From the NCBI RefSeq assembly GCF_002305895.1, contig NZ_CP022203.1, forward strand, positions 8,822,001-8,886,000: DNA of 64,000 nucleotides, read 5' to 3'. A program made the translations under genes and the position numbers. Shown here in pieces: positions 42,102 through 56,045 of this stretch. This DNA comes from Corallococcus macrosporus DSM 14697. GTDB lineage: Bacteria > Myxococcota > Myxococcia > Myxococcales > Myxococcaceae. The notes beneath the pieces are model-generated. The model was not told where the DNA came from, did not search any database, and saw nothing but the letters and a program-made list of their open reading frames with translations. Position 1 is the first letter of the stretch; each line of letters opens with the position of its first letter.

Positions 42102-45100
42102 AGCTCCCCCTGCTCCCGGTCCTCACCCGACTCCATCACGACCGCCGCCTGCGCGGCCCACTTCAGCGCCGTCACCCGGCGCGCCAGCCCCTCCACCGTC
42201 GGCTCCTCGAAGAGGCTGCGCAGCGGCAGCGTCACGCCCAGCGCCTCGCCCACCCGGAAGGTGGCGCGGGTGGCGAGCAGCGAGTGCCCGCCGCGCTCGA
42301 AGAAGTGGTCGTGGACGCCCACCTGGGCCACGCCCAGGACCTCCGCCCACACGGCCGCCACCGCCGCCTCCTCCGGCGTGCGGGGCGCCACGTAGAGGGC
42401 CTCGGCCTCCCCCGTGGGCACCGGCAGCCGCGAGCGCTCCACCTTGCCCGCGTTCGTCTGCGGCAGCGCGTCCATGAGCACCAGCGCGGAGGGCACCATG
42501 TAGTCCGGCAGGCGCTCCTTGAGGAACGCGCGCAGGGCCGGCACCTCCAGCGTGGCGCCGGGGCGCGGCGCCACGTAGGCCACCAGCCGCCGGTCCCCGG
42601 GCCGGTCCTCGCGGACCATCGCCAGCGCCTCGCGCACGTGGGGGTGTTGGCAGAGCATGGCCTCCACCTCACCCAGCTCCACCCGGAAGCCGCGCACCTT
42701 CACCTGGAAGTCCACCCGCCCCAGGTACTCCAGGGTGCCATCGCGGAGGGCGCGCGCCAGGTCGCCGGTGCGGTACAGCCGCGCGCCCGGCGTCGTGCTG
42801 AAGGGGTCCGGCACGAAGCGCTCCGCCGTCAGGTCCGGCCGGTGGAGGTAGCCGCGCGCCAGGCAGTCCCCGCCCACGTACACCTCGCCGCCCACCCCCA
42901 CCGGCACCGGCTGGCCCAGCCTGTCCAACAGGTAGATGCGGGTGTTGGGCAGCGCCTGGCCCACCGGCGGCAGGCGGGGCCAGCCCCCCGGGTCCCCCGC
43001 CAGCGCGTGCGACGTGATGACGTGCGCCTCGGAGGGGCCGTAGTTGTTGTAGAGGACGCACCCTGGCAGGGCTCGGAAGAAGTGCTCCACGGCGGGCGTC
43101 ACCTGCAGGGCCTCGCCGGCGGCGTAGACCTCGCGCAGCGAGGACGGCACGCGCCCGAGCGCCTGGGCCGCCTCCGCGAGCCCCTGGAGGACGACGAAGG
43201 GCACGTGCAGCCGCTGCACGTCGTGCGCCTGGAGGAAGTCCAGCAGCGCCACCGCGTCCTTGCGCACCTCGTCCGGCACCACCACCACCGCGCCGCCCGT
43301 GGCCCAGGTGGAGAAGGACTCCTGCACGCAGATGTCGAAGTTCCACGGCGCGAACTGGAGGGTGCGGTGGCCCGGGCCCACGGTGCAGACGCGCAGCTGC
43401 CACGCGATGAGGTTGGCCAGCGGGCCGTGCCGCATGGCGATGCCCTTGGGCCGGCCGGTGGAGCCGGACGTGTAGAGCACATAGGCCAGGGACTCCGGGC
43501 CCGCCGCGACGGGCGGAGGGGTGCCGGGGCGCGCGCCCAGCTCCGCCTCGGACAGCGCGTCCAGGCACACGGTCGTGGCGGGGGACTCGGGGAGCAGCGC
43601 CAGCAGGGGGCGCTGGGTGAGCAGCACCCGCGCCCGGGCGTCCTGCAGCATGAAGGCGTTGCGCTCGCGCGGCGACATGGGGTCCAGCGCGAGGTACGCG
43701 CCGCCCGCCTTGAGGATGGCCAGCAGCCCCAGCAACTGCTCCGGCGAGCGCTCCACGCAGAAGCCCACCAGCACCTCCGGGCCCACGCCCAGCGCGCGCA
43801 GGTGGTGCGCCAGCCGGTTCGCCCCCACCTCCAGCTCGCGGTACGTCACCGTCCGCGCGCCGTGCACCACCGCCACCGCGTCCGGCGTCTGCCGGGCCTG
43901 GGCCTCGAAGAGGTGGTGGATGCAGCGCTCCGCGTCGTAGGGCAGGCGGGGGGTGCTCCAGCCGAGGGCCGCCCGCTCGCGCTGCGCGGCGCCCAGCAGC
44001 GGCAGCCGCCCCACCGGGCGGGACGGCGCCTCCACCGCGCCCAGGAGCAGCGCGCGCAGGCTCTCCACCATGCGCTCGCCGGTGGCGGCGTCGAACAGGT
44101 CGGTGTTGTACTCCAGCGCGCCCACGAGCCGCGTGTCGCGCTCCTCCAACGTGAGCGTCAGGTCGAACTTCGCGGTGCCCGTCTCCAGCGCCGCGGGCGT
44201 GGCCGTCACGTCGCCCAGCTTCATGGGGCCGGAGGGCGCGTTGTGCATGACGAACATGGCCTGGAACAGCGGCGTGTGGCTGAGGTCTCGCTCCGGCTGG
44301 AGGGCCTCCACGACCGCGTCGAACGGCACGTCCTGGTGGGCCAGCGCCTCCAGCGTCACCTGCCGCACCCGGCCCAGCAGCTCCAGGAAGGAGGGGTCGC
44401 CCTCCAGCTTCGCGCGCAGCACCAGCGTGTTGACGAAGAAGCCGATGAGCGCCTCGGTCTCCCGGTGCTTGCGGTTGGCCACGGGCGAGCCCACCGCCAC
44501 GTCGTCCTGCCGGCTGTAGCGGCCCAGCACCACGCTCCAGGCGGCCAGCAGCGCCATGTACAGCGTGGCGCCCGCCTCCTGCGCCACCTGCTTGAGGCCC
44601 CGCGTCAGCACCGAATCCAGCTCGAAGCGCAGCGTCGCGCCCCGGTTCGTCTGCACGCTCGGGCGCGGCCGGTCCGTGGGCAGCTCCAGCCTGGGCGGCA
44701 GGCCCTCCAGCTGCTCGCGCCAGTAGTCGAGCTGCGCGGCCCCCAGGGCCGACGTCAGGTAGCGCCGCTGCCAGCCGGCGAAGTCCACGTACTGCACCGC
44801 CAGCTCCGGCAGCGGCGAGGGCCGGCCCGCGGCGAAGGCCTCATAGAGCGCGCTCAGCTCGCGCAGGAGCAGCCCCATGGACCACGCGTCGGAGATGATG
44901 TGGTGCATGGCCAGCCACAGGTGGTGCGCGCCGTCCGGCGAGCGGACCAGCCGGGCGCGGAAGAGCGGCCCCACCTCCAGGGCGAAGGGCTGGCGGGCGA
45001 AGTGCTCCGCCTCCCGCTCCACGTCGCGCACGGCCTCCACCGGGAGCGCCACCGGCCAGGCCGGCAGCACGCGCTGCACCGGGGCCCCGTCCACCGCCGG

Positions 45101-45481
45101 GAAGCAGGTGCGCAGCGCCTCGTGGCGCTGGAGGATGTGCCCCAGCGCCCGCTCCAGCACGTCCACGCGGAGCGGCCCCTCCAGGCGGACGGCGGCGCAC
45201 AGGTTGTAGCTGGCGGAGCCCCCCTCCAGCCGGTCCACCAGCCACAGGCCGCGCTGGGCGGACGAGGTCGGCAGCGCCCCCTCACGGGGCACCCGCGTCA
45301 ACGTGACCAGGGCGGCCTCGTCCCTCAGGTGCGTGAGCAGCGCGGGCTTGGCCGCGGACAGCCGCTCCCGCAGCTCGGGCGTCAGCGCCCCCTTGGGGGC
45401 GGTGATGCGCAGGTGCTCTCCGTCCGCGCGGAGGGTGATGCCCAGGCGCGACAGCTCGGTCAACAGGGCGTGCGTGCTCAC
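42098..45481 (-). CDS. NRPS module C-A-PCP
   Basis: An 1127-residue single module. A TubC-like docking segment (about 1-50) precedes a condensation domain with HHIISDAWS near 192, suggesting an LCL-type or starter-type condensation. The adenylation domain (about 515-1020) has TSGSTGRPKG, A4 FDICVQESF and A5 NNYGPSEAH; the carrier domain has RGGHSLLATR with the phosphopantetheine Ser near 1064. The specificity residues read by eye as D-I-Q-H-Y-A-N-V-I. Positions D, Q, A and V agree with proline codes (DVQ..A.V.), but the match is partial and the substrate is not assigned. It overlaps both neighbours by 4 bp (ATGA). Confidence 0.94.
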   Translation of the reverse strand: MSTHALLTELSRLGITLRADGEHLRITAPKGALTPELRERLSAAKPALLTHLRDEAALVTLTRVPREGALPTSSAQRGLWLVDRLEGGSASYNLCAAVRLEGPLRVDVLERALGHILQRHEALRTCFPAVDGAPVQRVLPAWPVALPVEAVRDVEREAEHFARQPFALEVGPLFRARLVRSPDGAHHLWLAMHHIISDAWSMGLLLRELSALYEAFAAGRPSPLPELAVQYVDFAGWQRRYLTSALGAAQLDYWREQLEGLPPRLELPTDRPRPSVQTNRGATLRFELDSVLTRGLKQVAQEAGATLYMALLAAWSVVLGRYSRQDDVAVGSPVANRKHRETEALIGFFVNTLVLRAKLEGDPSFLELLGRVRQVTLEALAHQDVPFDAVVEALQPERDLSHTPLFQAMFVMHNAPSGPMKLGDVTATPAALETGTAKFDLTLTLEERDTRLVGALEYNTDLFDAATGERMVESLRALLLGAVEAPSRPVGRLPLLGAAQRERAALGWSTPRLPYDAERCIHHLFEAQARQTPDAVAVVHGARTVTYRELEVGANRLAHHLRALGVGPEVLVGFCVERSPEQLLGLLAILKAGGAYLALDPMSPRERNAFMLQDARARVLLTQRPLLALLPESPATTVCLDALSEAELGARPGTPPPVAAGPESLAYVLYTSGSTGRPKGIAMRHGPLANLIAWQLRVCTVGPGHRTLQFAPWNFDICVQESFSTWATGGAVVVVPDEVRKDAVALLDFLQAHDVQRLHVPFVVLQGLAEAAQALGRVPSSLREVYAAGEALQVTPAVEHFFRALPGCVLYNNYGPSEAHVITSHALAGDPGGWPRLPPVGQALPNTRIYLLDRLGQPVPVGVGGEVYVGGDCLARGYLHRPDLTAERFVPDPFSTTPGARLYRTGDLARALRDGTLEYLGRVDFQVKVRGFRVELGEVEAMLCQHPHVREALAMVREDRPGDRRLVAYVAPRPGATLEVPALRAFLKERLPDYMVPSALVLMDALPQTNAGKVERSRLPVPTGEAEALYVAPRTPEEAAVAAVWAEVLGVAQVGVHDHFFERGGHSLLATRATFRVGEALGVTLPLRSLFEEPTVEGLARRVTALKWAAQAAVVMESGEDREQGEL

Positions 45482-48400
45482 AGCGTCACCTCCTCCATCT
45501 CCGTCTCGGCCCCGGCCAGCGTCAGGGCCGGCAGCACGTCGTCGACGAGCTGCGCGATGCTGGGGCCGCGCAGCAGGTTCACCATGGGAATCACGACGCC
45601 CAGGTCGGACTCGATTCGGTTGCGCAAATCAATGGACATCAGGGAGTCGAGCCCCAGCGACATCAGCGATGCGTTCACATCCAGCCGCGCGCTGGAGCGC
45701 GCCAGCACCCGGGCCACCTGCGTCCGCAGGTATTCCCGCACCAGCTCCGACCGCGCGCCCGGCTGCGCCTCGCTCAGCGCCGCCTGGAGCGCCCCGGCCT
45801 CCGGGGAGCGCGCGGGCTCCGCGCCCTCCCCCGCTTCCTTCACCTGCTCCGCCAGCAGCGGCGTCGTCCGCGCGTGCGCGAAGGCGCGGAAGAAGCGCGG
45901 CCAGTCCAGCGACGCCACCGCCAGCTGCGCGTCCGGCTGGGTCAGCGCCCGGTCCAGCGCGGCGAGCCCCTGCGGGGGGGACATGCTGCCAATGCCCTGA
46001 CGCTCCAGCATGGGCAGGCCGCCCTCGCGCACCGCGAGGCCCACCTCGCTCCAGGGCCCGTAGTCCACGCTGAGCGCCGGCAGGCCGCGCGCGCGGCGGT
46101 GGTGCGCCAGCGCGTCCAGGAAGGTGTTGGCCGCCGCGTAGTTGCTCGCGCCGGAGCCAATCCAGCCCACCAGCCCCGGCACCGCGGAGATGAGGACGAA
46201 GAAGTCCAGCGGCGTGTCCTCCAGCAGCGCGTGCAGCACCCACGCGCCGGCCACCTTCGGCCTGAGCACCGCGTGGAGGGCGTCCGCCCCCAGGTTCATC
46301 AGCGTCGCGGGCTGGATGACGCCGGCCGAATGGAGGACGCCCCGGAGCGCCGGGCCGCCCTCCGCGTGATAGCCCCGGAGGAAGGTGGCCACCGCGTCAC
46401 GGTCCGCCACGTCCACTGCGGCCGGATACACGCGCGCGCCCAGGGCCTCCAGCTCGCGGATGGCGGCCACCTGCCGCGCGGCGCGCGAGCCCGGCGCCAC
46501 ATAGGCCCAGTCCTCTCGGGGCGGCAGCGGCGAGCGCCCCATCAGCACCAGGTGCCGCGCGCCCCGCTCCACCATCCACCGCGCCATCCCCAGGCCGAGG
46601 TCGCCCAGGCCGCCCGTCAGCAGGTAGCCGGCGTCCGCGCGCAGCCGCGTCGCCGGCCCTCCGGAGGGCAGCCCCCGCCGCCGCGCCAGCCGGGCCACGG
46701 CCTGCGCCTCGCCGCGCAGCACGAACTGGTCCTCCCCGCCGGGCGCCAGCAGCACGCCACAGAGCGCGGCGGCGCTGGCGTCGCCCGGCGCGTCCGGCTC
46801 CAGGTCCACGAGGCCGCCCCACACCTCGGGGTGCTCGGCGGACACCACGCGCCCCAGGCCCCACAGCGTGGCCGAGGCCAGCGCGCCGGAGGCCCCCGCC
46901 GGAGGCTGACAGCCGCGCGTCACCAGCCACAGGCGCGGCGGACGCACCGCGCCACTGCCCACCAGCGCCTGCACCAGGCCCAGCACCGTGAGGGCCCCCG
47001 GGGTCTGCTCCGCCTCCAGCGTCTCCACCGTCGTCTGGGCGGGGTCGACCCCGTCCAGGCTCCACAGGTGGACCAGCCCGCGCGGCACCGGCCCTCCCGC
47101 GACCAGCAGCGCCTCCACGAGCCGCCGGAGCTGCGCCGCGTCCCCGGGCGCCACCTGATAGTCGCGAGGCCCCAGCGACTGGAAGGTGGCGCCGGCGGTG
47201 ATGCGCACCACCGTGTCGCCCCGGGCCTCCAGCCGCGTCGCCAGCGCCTTGCCCACGCCCCGGCCGTCCATCAGCACCCACCACGTCCCGGGCCCGGCGG
47301 CGGCGTCCGGGGCGGGCGCGGTCCGTGGCCGCCAGTCCAGGGCATAGGTGAGCGCGTCCACCGGGTCCGACGTGGGCCGCTCCGCCTGCTCCATCAACTG
47401 GATGCGCAGCCCGGACACCTCGGCGAGCAGCTCGCCGGACGCGTCCAGGATGCGCACATCGCCCTCCAGCACGGAGCCGGTGGGGGGGCTGGTGCGCACC
47501 ACGTGGCTGTAGAGCTCGCCGGTGGGCGGCGCGTGGATGCGCAGCCGCCGCATGCCCGTGGGGAGCGCCACCAGCCGCCCGCCCTGGCGCTCTGGCGCCA
47601 GCGCGCCGAGGATGAGCAGGCTGCTGTCCAGCAGCACCGGATGGAAGGCGTAGGCGTCGCGCTCCCCCTCCACGGCCGGCGGCATCCGGAGCCGCCCCAG
47701 CGCCTCCCCTTCCCCGCGCCACACGCGCTCCAGGCTGCGCATGGTGGGGCCGTACTCCGCCCCGGACGCGGCCACCTCCGCGTAGAAGTCCGCGCCCTCC
47801 ATCACGCGGGGCAGGCGGGCCTGGAGCTCCGCCACGGCGTCCTGCCGGGGCGCGGGCTCCGGCGCCGGGGGCGCGGCGGCGGGCCGGCCACGCGGCGCGG
47901 CGTCACGCGGCCCCAGCTCCGCCACCCGGGCGCGCAGCGTGTCCAGGTGGGGCAGGTTCTGGAGGATGGCCTCCACGGGAGGGCCGAAGTCCAGCAGCGA
48001 CGCCAGCTCGTCCACGCCCAGGTCGCGCAGCTGGACCGCCAGGTCCATGCAGGAGTCCGGCGTGCCGATGAACGCGCGGGACGTGGCGAAGCGCTCGTAG
48101 AGGAAGTGGACGAAGTCGTCCTTCTCCCGCTCCGACAGGGTGTTCAGGTCCACGTCACGCATGCGGCTCTGGGCCAGCCCCTTGAGCTGCCCCAGGTTGG
48201 ACTTGAGGAACGCGCAGTAGGGCTCGCGCGCCAGGTCCCGCACCTGCTGGGCATCCCCCCCGACGAAGGTGTGCAGCATCAGGGTGACCGTGCCGCCGTC
48301 CGGGTCGTGCCCCGCGCGGGCGCGGGCTTGCCGGTACGCGGCGACCTGCTCGGCCAGCCGCTCCACGCCCTGGTCCAGCAGGTGGGTGAGCAGGTTGAAG

Positions 48401-48960
48401 CCCAGCTCGCCCGCCCGCGCGAAGGTGGCCGGATTGCTGGCGGCCGTTATCCACACCGGCAGCTCGCGCTGGACGGGCGTGGGGTAGACCCGCACCGAGG
48501 ACGGCTCGCCGGTGCCGTTGCGCACGGCCAGGGGCTCGCCCCGCCACAGCCGGCGCACCACGTCCACCTGCTCGAACAAGGTGCGCGAGCGCTCGGCGTA
48601 CCGCTCCGGCGCGAGCGCGAAGTCGTCCGGGTTCCAGCCGGTCGCGAACGACACGCCCACCCGCCCACCGGAGAGGTTGTCCACCATGGCCCACTCCTCG
48701 GCCACCCGCAGGGGGTGGTGGAGCGGGAGCACCACGCTGCCCGCGTTGAGGCGCAGGTGCTTCGTCTCGCGCGCCAGCGCGGCGTGCAGCACGGCGGGGT
48801 TGGGATAGAGGCTGCCGAGCGCGGAGAAGTGCCGCTCCGGCACCCAGACACCCTGGAAGCCGTGGCGGTCGGCGAAGCGCGCGCTCTCGATGACCAGCTC
48901 GTACTTTCGGCCCGACAGCGCGCTCTCGTCGCTGGCGAAGAACATCAAGGAGAACCGCAC
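45478..48960 (-). CDS. LLM - DH (C-half) - KR - ACP polyketide synthase subunit
   Basis: A 1160-residue protein with an unusual order. Residues 1-340 are a luciferase-like FMN monooxygenase closely resembling the one inside the terminal NRPS. About 375-530 is the second half of a PKS dehydratase, with EYGPTMRSL and the catalytic Asp in HPVLLDSSL; the usual Gln after it is Leu. About 545-1000 is a ketoreductase with structural subdomain, NADPH motif TGGLGDLGLG and active-site SNYAAAN. About 1080-1150 is an ACP with GLDSLMS. The missing first half of the dehydratase ends the upstream protein, so the two chains must assemble to make one module. It follows that gene by 63 bp. Confidence 0.92.
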   Translation of the reverse strand: MRFSLMFFASDESALSGRKYELVIESARFADRHGFQGVWVPERHFSALGSLYPNPAVLHAALARETKHLRLNAGSVVLPLHHPLRVAEEWAMVDNLSGGRVGVSFATGWNPDDFALAPERYAERSRTLFEQVDVVRRLWRGEPLAVRNGTGEPSSVRVYPTPVQRELPVWITAASNPATFARAGELGFNLLTHLLDQGVERLAEQVAAYRQARARAGHDPDGGTVTLMLHTFVGGDAQQVRDLAREPYCAFLKSNLGQLKGLAQSRMRDVDLNTLSEREKDDFVHFLYERFATSRAFIGTPDSCMDLAVQLRDLGVDELASLLDFGPPVEAILQNLPHLDTLRARVAELGPRDAAPRGRPAAAPPAPEPAPRQDAVAELQARLPRVMEGADFYAEVAASGAEYGPTMRSLERVWRGEGEALGRLRMPPAVEGERDAYAFHPVLLDSSLLILGALAPERQGGRLVALPTGMRRLRIHAPPTGELYSHVVRTSPPTGSVLEGDVRILDASGELLAEVSGLRIQLMEQAERPTSDPVDALTYALDWRPRTAPAPDAAAGPGTWWVLMDGRGVGKALATRLEARGDTVVRITAGATFQSLGPRDYQVAPGDAAQLRRLVEALLVAGGPVPRGLVHLWSLDGVDPAQTTVETLEAEQTPGALTVLGLVQALVGSGAVRPPRLWLVTRGCQPPAGASGALASATLWGLGRVVSAEHPEVWGGLVDLEPDAPGDASAAALCGVLLAPGGEDQFVLRGEAQAVARLARRRGLPSGGPATRLRADAGYLLTGGLGDLGLGMARWMVERGARHLVLMGRSPLPPREDWAYVAPGSRAARQVAAIRELEALGARVYPAAVDVADRDAVATFLRGYHAEGGPALRGVLHSAGVIQPATLMNLGADALHAVLRPKVAGAWVLHALLEDTPLDFFVLISAVPGLVGWIGSGASNYAAANTFLDALAHHRRARGLPALSVDYGPWSEVGLAVREGGLPMLERQGIGSMSPPQGLAALDRALTQPDAQLAVASLDWPRFFRAFAHARTTPLLAEQVKEAGEGAEPARSPEAGALQAALSEAQPGARSELVREYLRTQVARVLARSSARLDVNASLMSLGLDSLMSIDLRNRIESDLGVVIPMVNLLRGPSIAQLVDDVLPALTLAGAETEMEEVTL

Positions 48961-49023
48961 GGTGCTGCCTCCTGGGCCGCGAGGGCCCGAATGGGGTGGC
49001 GGGCGCGACAGGCGCGCCGCGCG

Positions 49024-54120
<5,097 letters not shown>

Positions 54121-54215
54121 GTGAGCACGCGTCAAGAAGCGGAGTCGAGTGGGCGGCCTCACGGTCCGCGCGGACGCCCGGGGGCACGCGCGGACCAGGG
54201 TCCAACGAGCGCCGC

Positions 54216-54560
54216 TCAGGCGCCCGGCGGGTAGAAGACCTTGCCGGCGGCGCCGGCGCGCTTGAGGGCGCCAACGGCCTCTTCCAGTGAGGTGAGCGGG
54301 TAGACCTCGCCCGCCTCGAAGGCGCCGGACGCCTGCCCCACCATGATGGCCGCGTGGGCGGCCTCGTGGTCCGGGAAGTCCACGATGACCAGGAAGTGCC
54401 ACCGGGCATCGCGCATGAAATAGGCGGTGACGACCTTGCCGCCCACCGACCCGTAGAAGGCATCGGCGTGGTCATTGCGCGAGGTGAGCGCCTCCGGGCT
54501 GCTCAGCAGGTTCTTGAGGACCGGCGGCGTGTAGCGGGCGAGGATCATGTAGTGAGGCAT
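54216..54560 (-). CDS. GYD-domain protein
   Basis: A 114-residue protein with a ferredoxin-like fold of the GYD family: YMILARYTP at the N-terminus, RGGKVVTAYFM-type strand (SVGGKVVTAYFMRDARWHFLVIVDFPDHEAAHAAIMVG region) and a C-terminal helix LEEAVGALKRA. Function unknown in most members; some are small oxidoreductase-like or cofactor-binding proteins. An AGGAG ribosome site is about 10 bp upstream of the ATG. It lies between the cyclodeaminase-like gene and the FAAL gene on the same strand and is likely part of the biosynthetic operon. Confidence 0.82.
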   Translation of the reverse strand: MPHYMILARYTPPVLKNLLSSPEALTSRNDHADAFYGSVGGKVVTAYFMRDARWHFLVIVDFPDHEAAHAAIMVGQASGAFEAGEVYPLTSLEEAVGALKRAGAAGKVFYPPGA

Positions 54561-54743
54561 GGCTACGGGCTCCTGGTTGAGATGGGACCGGGGGCGGCAC
54601 GCGCCGACCTCCGGCCCGGGTTGACCACTCGGTGGGCGTGGAGGCCCCGGGTGGGGCGCCCACGCGCCGGTGGGAATGGAGGCGGTGGCCCCATGCACGC
54701 GGACGCGCCGGGGCATCCGTGTCCTGGCGTGAGGCGGCTCGGC

Positions 54744-55868
54744 TCAGGACGCGGCGACCCGCCGGGACGAGGCCGACGACGTCACCTCCTGCTCGTCGCA
54801 CAGGAGCTCCGCGTCTGGCAGCACGTGGGCATACGGGTCCATCACGTCGTCGGTGAGGCTCTCCAGGTTCACCCGGGTGCCCAACCCCAGACGGCGCGCA
54901 TGGCGCAGCAGCGTCTCCGTCACCACCTGGTCTTCCAGGGCGAGCCCCGTGGAGTCGAACACGGTGCGACGGCCGCGCCAGTCCGCGTACTGCTCCGGCG
55001 CCTTCACGAGCGTCACCAGCTCCGGGCCAATGCGCTCGCGGGGAAGCTGCTGACACTCTCCCTCCACCACGGCCTGTGGCAGGAAGTCCGGGCAGACGAG
55101 GCTGTCCTCCAGGAACCTCAGGGGCAGCTCCGTCTTGCCCGGCAGGTCCGACCCCACGGCGTTGATGTGCACGTGGGGCTGCAGCCCCCGCCCCGTGATG
55201 ACGGGGCCCGCGCCCACCGCCACGGACGTCGCGGTGCAGATGATGTCGGATTGGGCCTCCAGCTCCTCCAGCGACGCGCGTCGCACGTCCAGGCCGAGGA
55301 AGGAGACGCGCTGGGCGAAGGACCGCTCCACGTCCTTGTCGGTGTCGAACACCAGCACCCGCGCCAGGGGGAAGACGCGGCTGAGCGCGTGCAGCTGGGT
55401 GACGGCCTGGGCCCCGCAGCCCACCAGCCCGAGGACGCGGCTGTCCGGCCGCGCGAGGACCTGACTGGCCACCGCGGACGCCGCGCCCGTGCGCAGCGCG
55501 GTCGCGAAGACGCCGTCCGCCACCGCCAGGAGGTGCCCGGTGCGGCAGTCATAGACGCTGTTGGTGGCGATGATGGTGGGCAACCCATGCGCCGCGGGAT
55601 TGTCCGGGTTGTAGCCCACCACCTTGATGGTGACCGTCTCCCCCCGCCGCATCACCGGCATCCACTCCAGCACCCCCGTCTTCCCGGGGTGCTCGAGCGC
55701 GAACCCCTCTCGCTTTCGCACATCGACGCGCTCCGCGTCGAAGCCGCGGAAGGCGTCCACGAGGTCACGGATGACTTCATCCATGAGCGTGTCGACGCCC
55801 ACCGCGCCCACCAATCGGCGCAGGTCCGCCTGGGTCAACAGCCACGTTGCTCGATTCGTCTCGTCCAC
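54744..55868 (-). CDS. Ornithine cyclodeaminase / mu-crystallin family protein
   Basis: A 374-residue NAD(P)-binding enzyme. The family core is visible as VGYNPDNPAAHGLPTIIATNSVYDCRTG (substrate-binding region), the Rossmann glycine motif GLVGCGAQAVTQLHAL near residue 145, ICTATS and HINAVGSDLPGKTELP with the catalytic Asp. Members convert ornithine to proline, lysine to pipecolate, or make other amino acids; SbnB-type members make diaminopropionate precursors. Its position at the head of the PKS/NRPS operon suggests that it supplies a non-standard amino acid for an adenylation domain. Substrate not assigned. Confidence 0.88.
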   Translation of the reverse strand: MDETNRATWLLTQADLRRLVGAVGVDTLMDEVIRDLVDAFRGFDAERVDVRKREGFALEHPGKTGVLEWMPVMRRGETVTIKVVGYNPDNPAAHGLPTIIATNSVYDCRTGHLLAVADGVFATALRTGAASAVASQVLARPDSRVLGLVGCGAQAVTQLHALSRVFPLARVLVFDTDKDVERSFAQRVSFLGLDVRRASLEELEAQSDIICTATSVAVGAGPVITGRGLQPHVHINAVGSDLPGKTELPLRFLEDSLVCPDFLPQAVVEGECQQLPRERIGPELVTLVKAPEQYADWRGRRTVFDSTGLALEDQVVTETLLRHARRLGLGTRVNLESLTDDVMDPYAHVLPDAELLCDEQEVTSSASSRRVAAS

Positions 55869-55933
55869 GATTCGCCGATGCCTTTTAGATGGTCTGTTGA
55901 CCCTAAACGGCGATGTATCGAAATCTTCGAAAA

Positions 55934-55962
55934 CTTATTTTTATTTGATTTACTGGTCTCAA
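55934..55962 (-). promoter_or_regulatory. Candidate sigma-70-like promoter of the PKS/NRPS operon
   Basis: On the minus strand a TTGAGA box (55962-55957) is followed after 17 bp by AATAAG (55939-55934), 66 bp before the cyclodeaminase start. It lies in a pocket of about 24% GC (55921-55970). A palindrome TCGAA-ATC-TTCGA (55918-55930) just downstream is a possible operator. The divergent acyltransferase gene may share the region. Confidence 0.35.
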
Positions 55963-56045
55963 TGTTTTTCCCTCCAGGCGTCTGGATGAGGTCCCTGGCT
56001 GAAACAGGGTCGGACCGCCCGCTCCCCCTCCAGAGAAACCGAGAC

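Noticed and set aside
36765-42395. An 1876-codon open frame on the plus strand
   Set aside because: Antisense to the NRPS genes; low-complexity Arg/Gln/His composition and no recognisable family.
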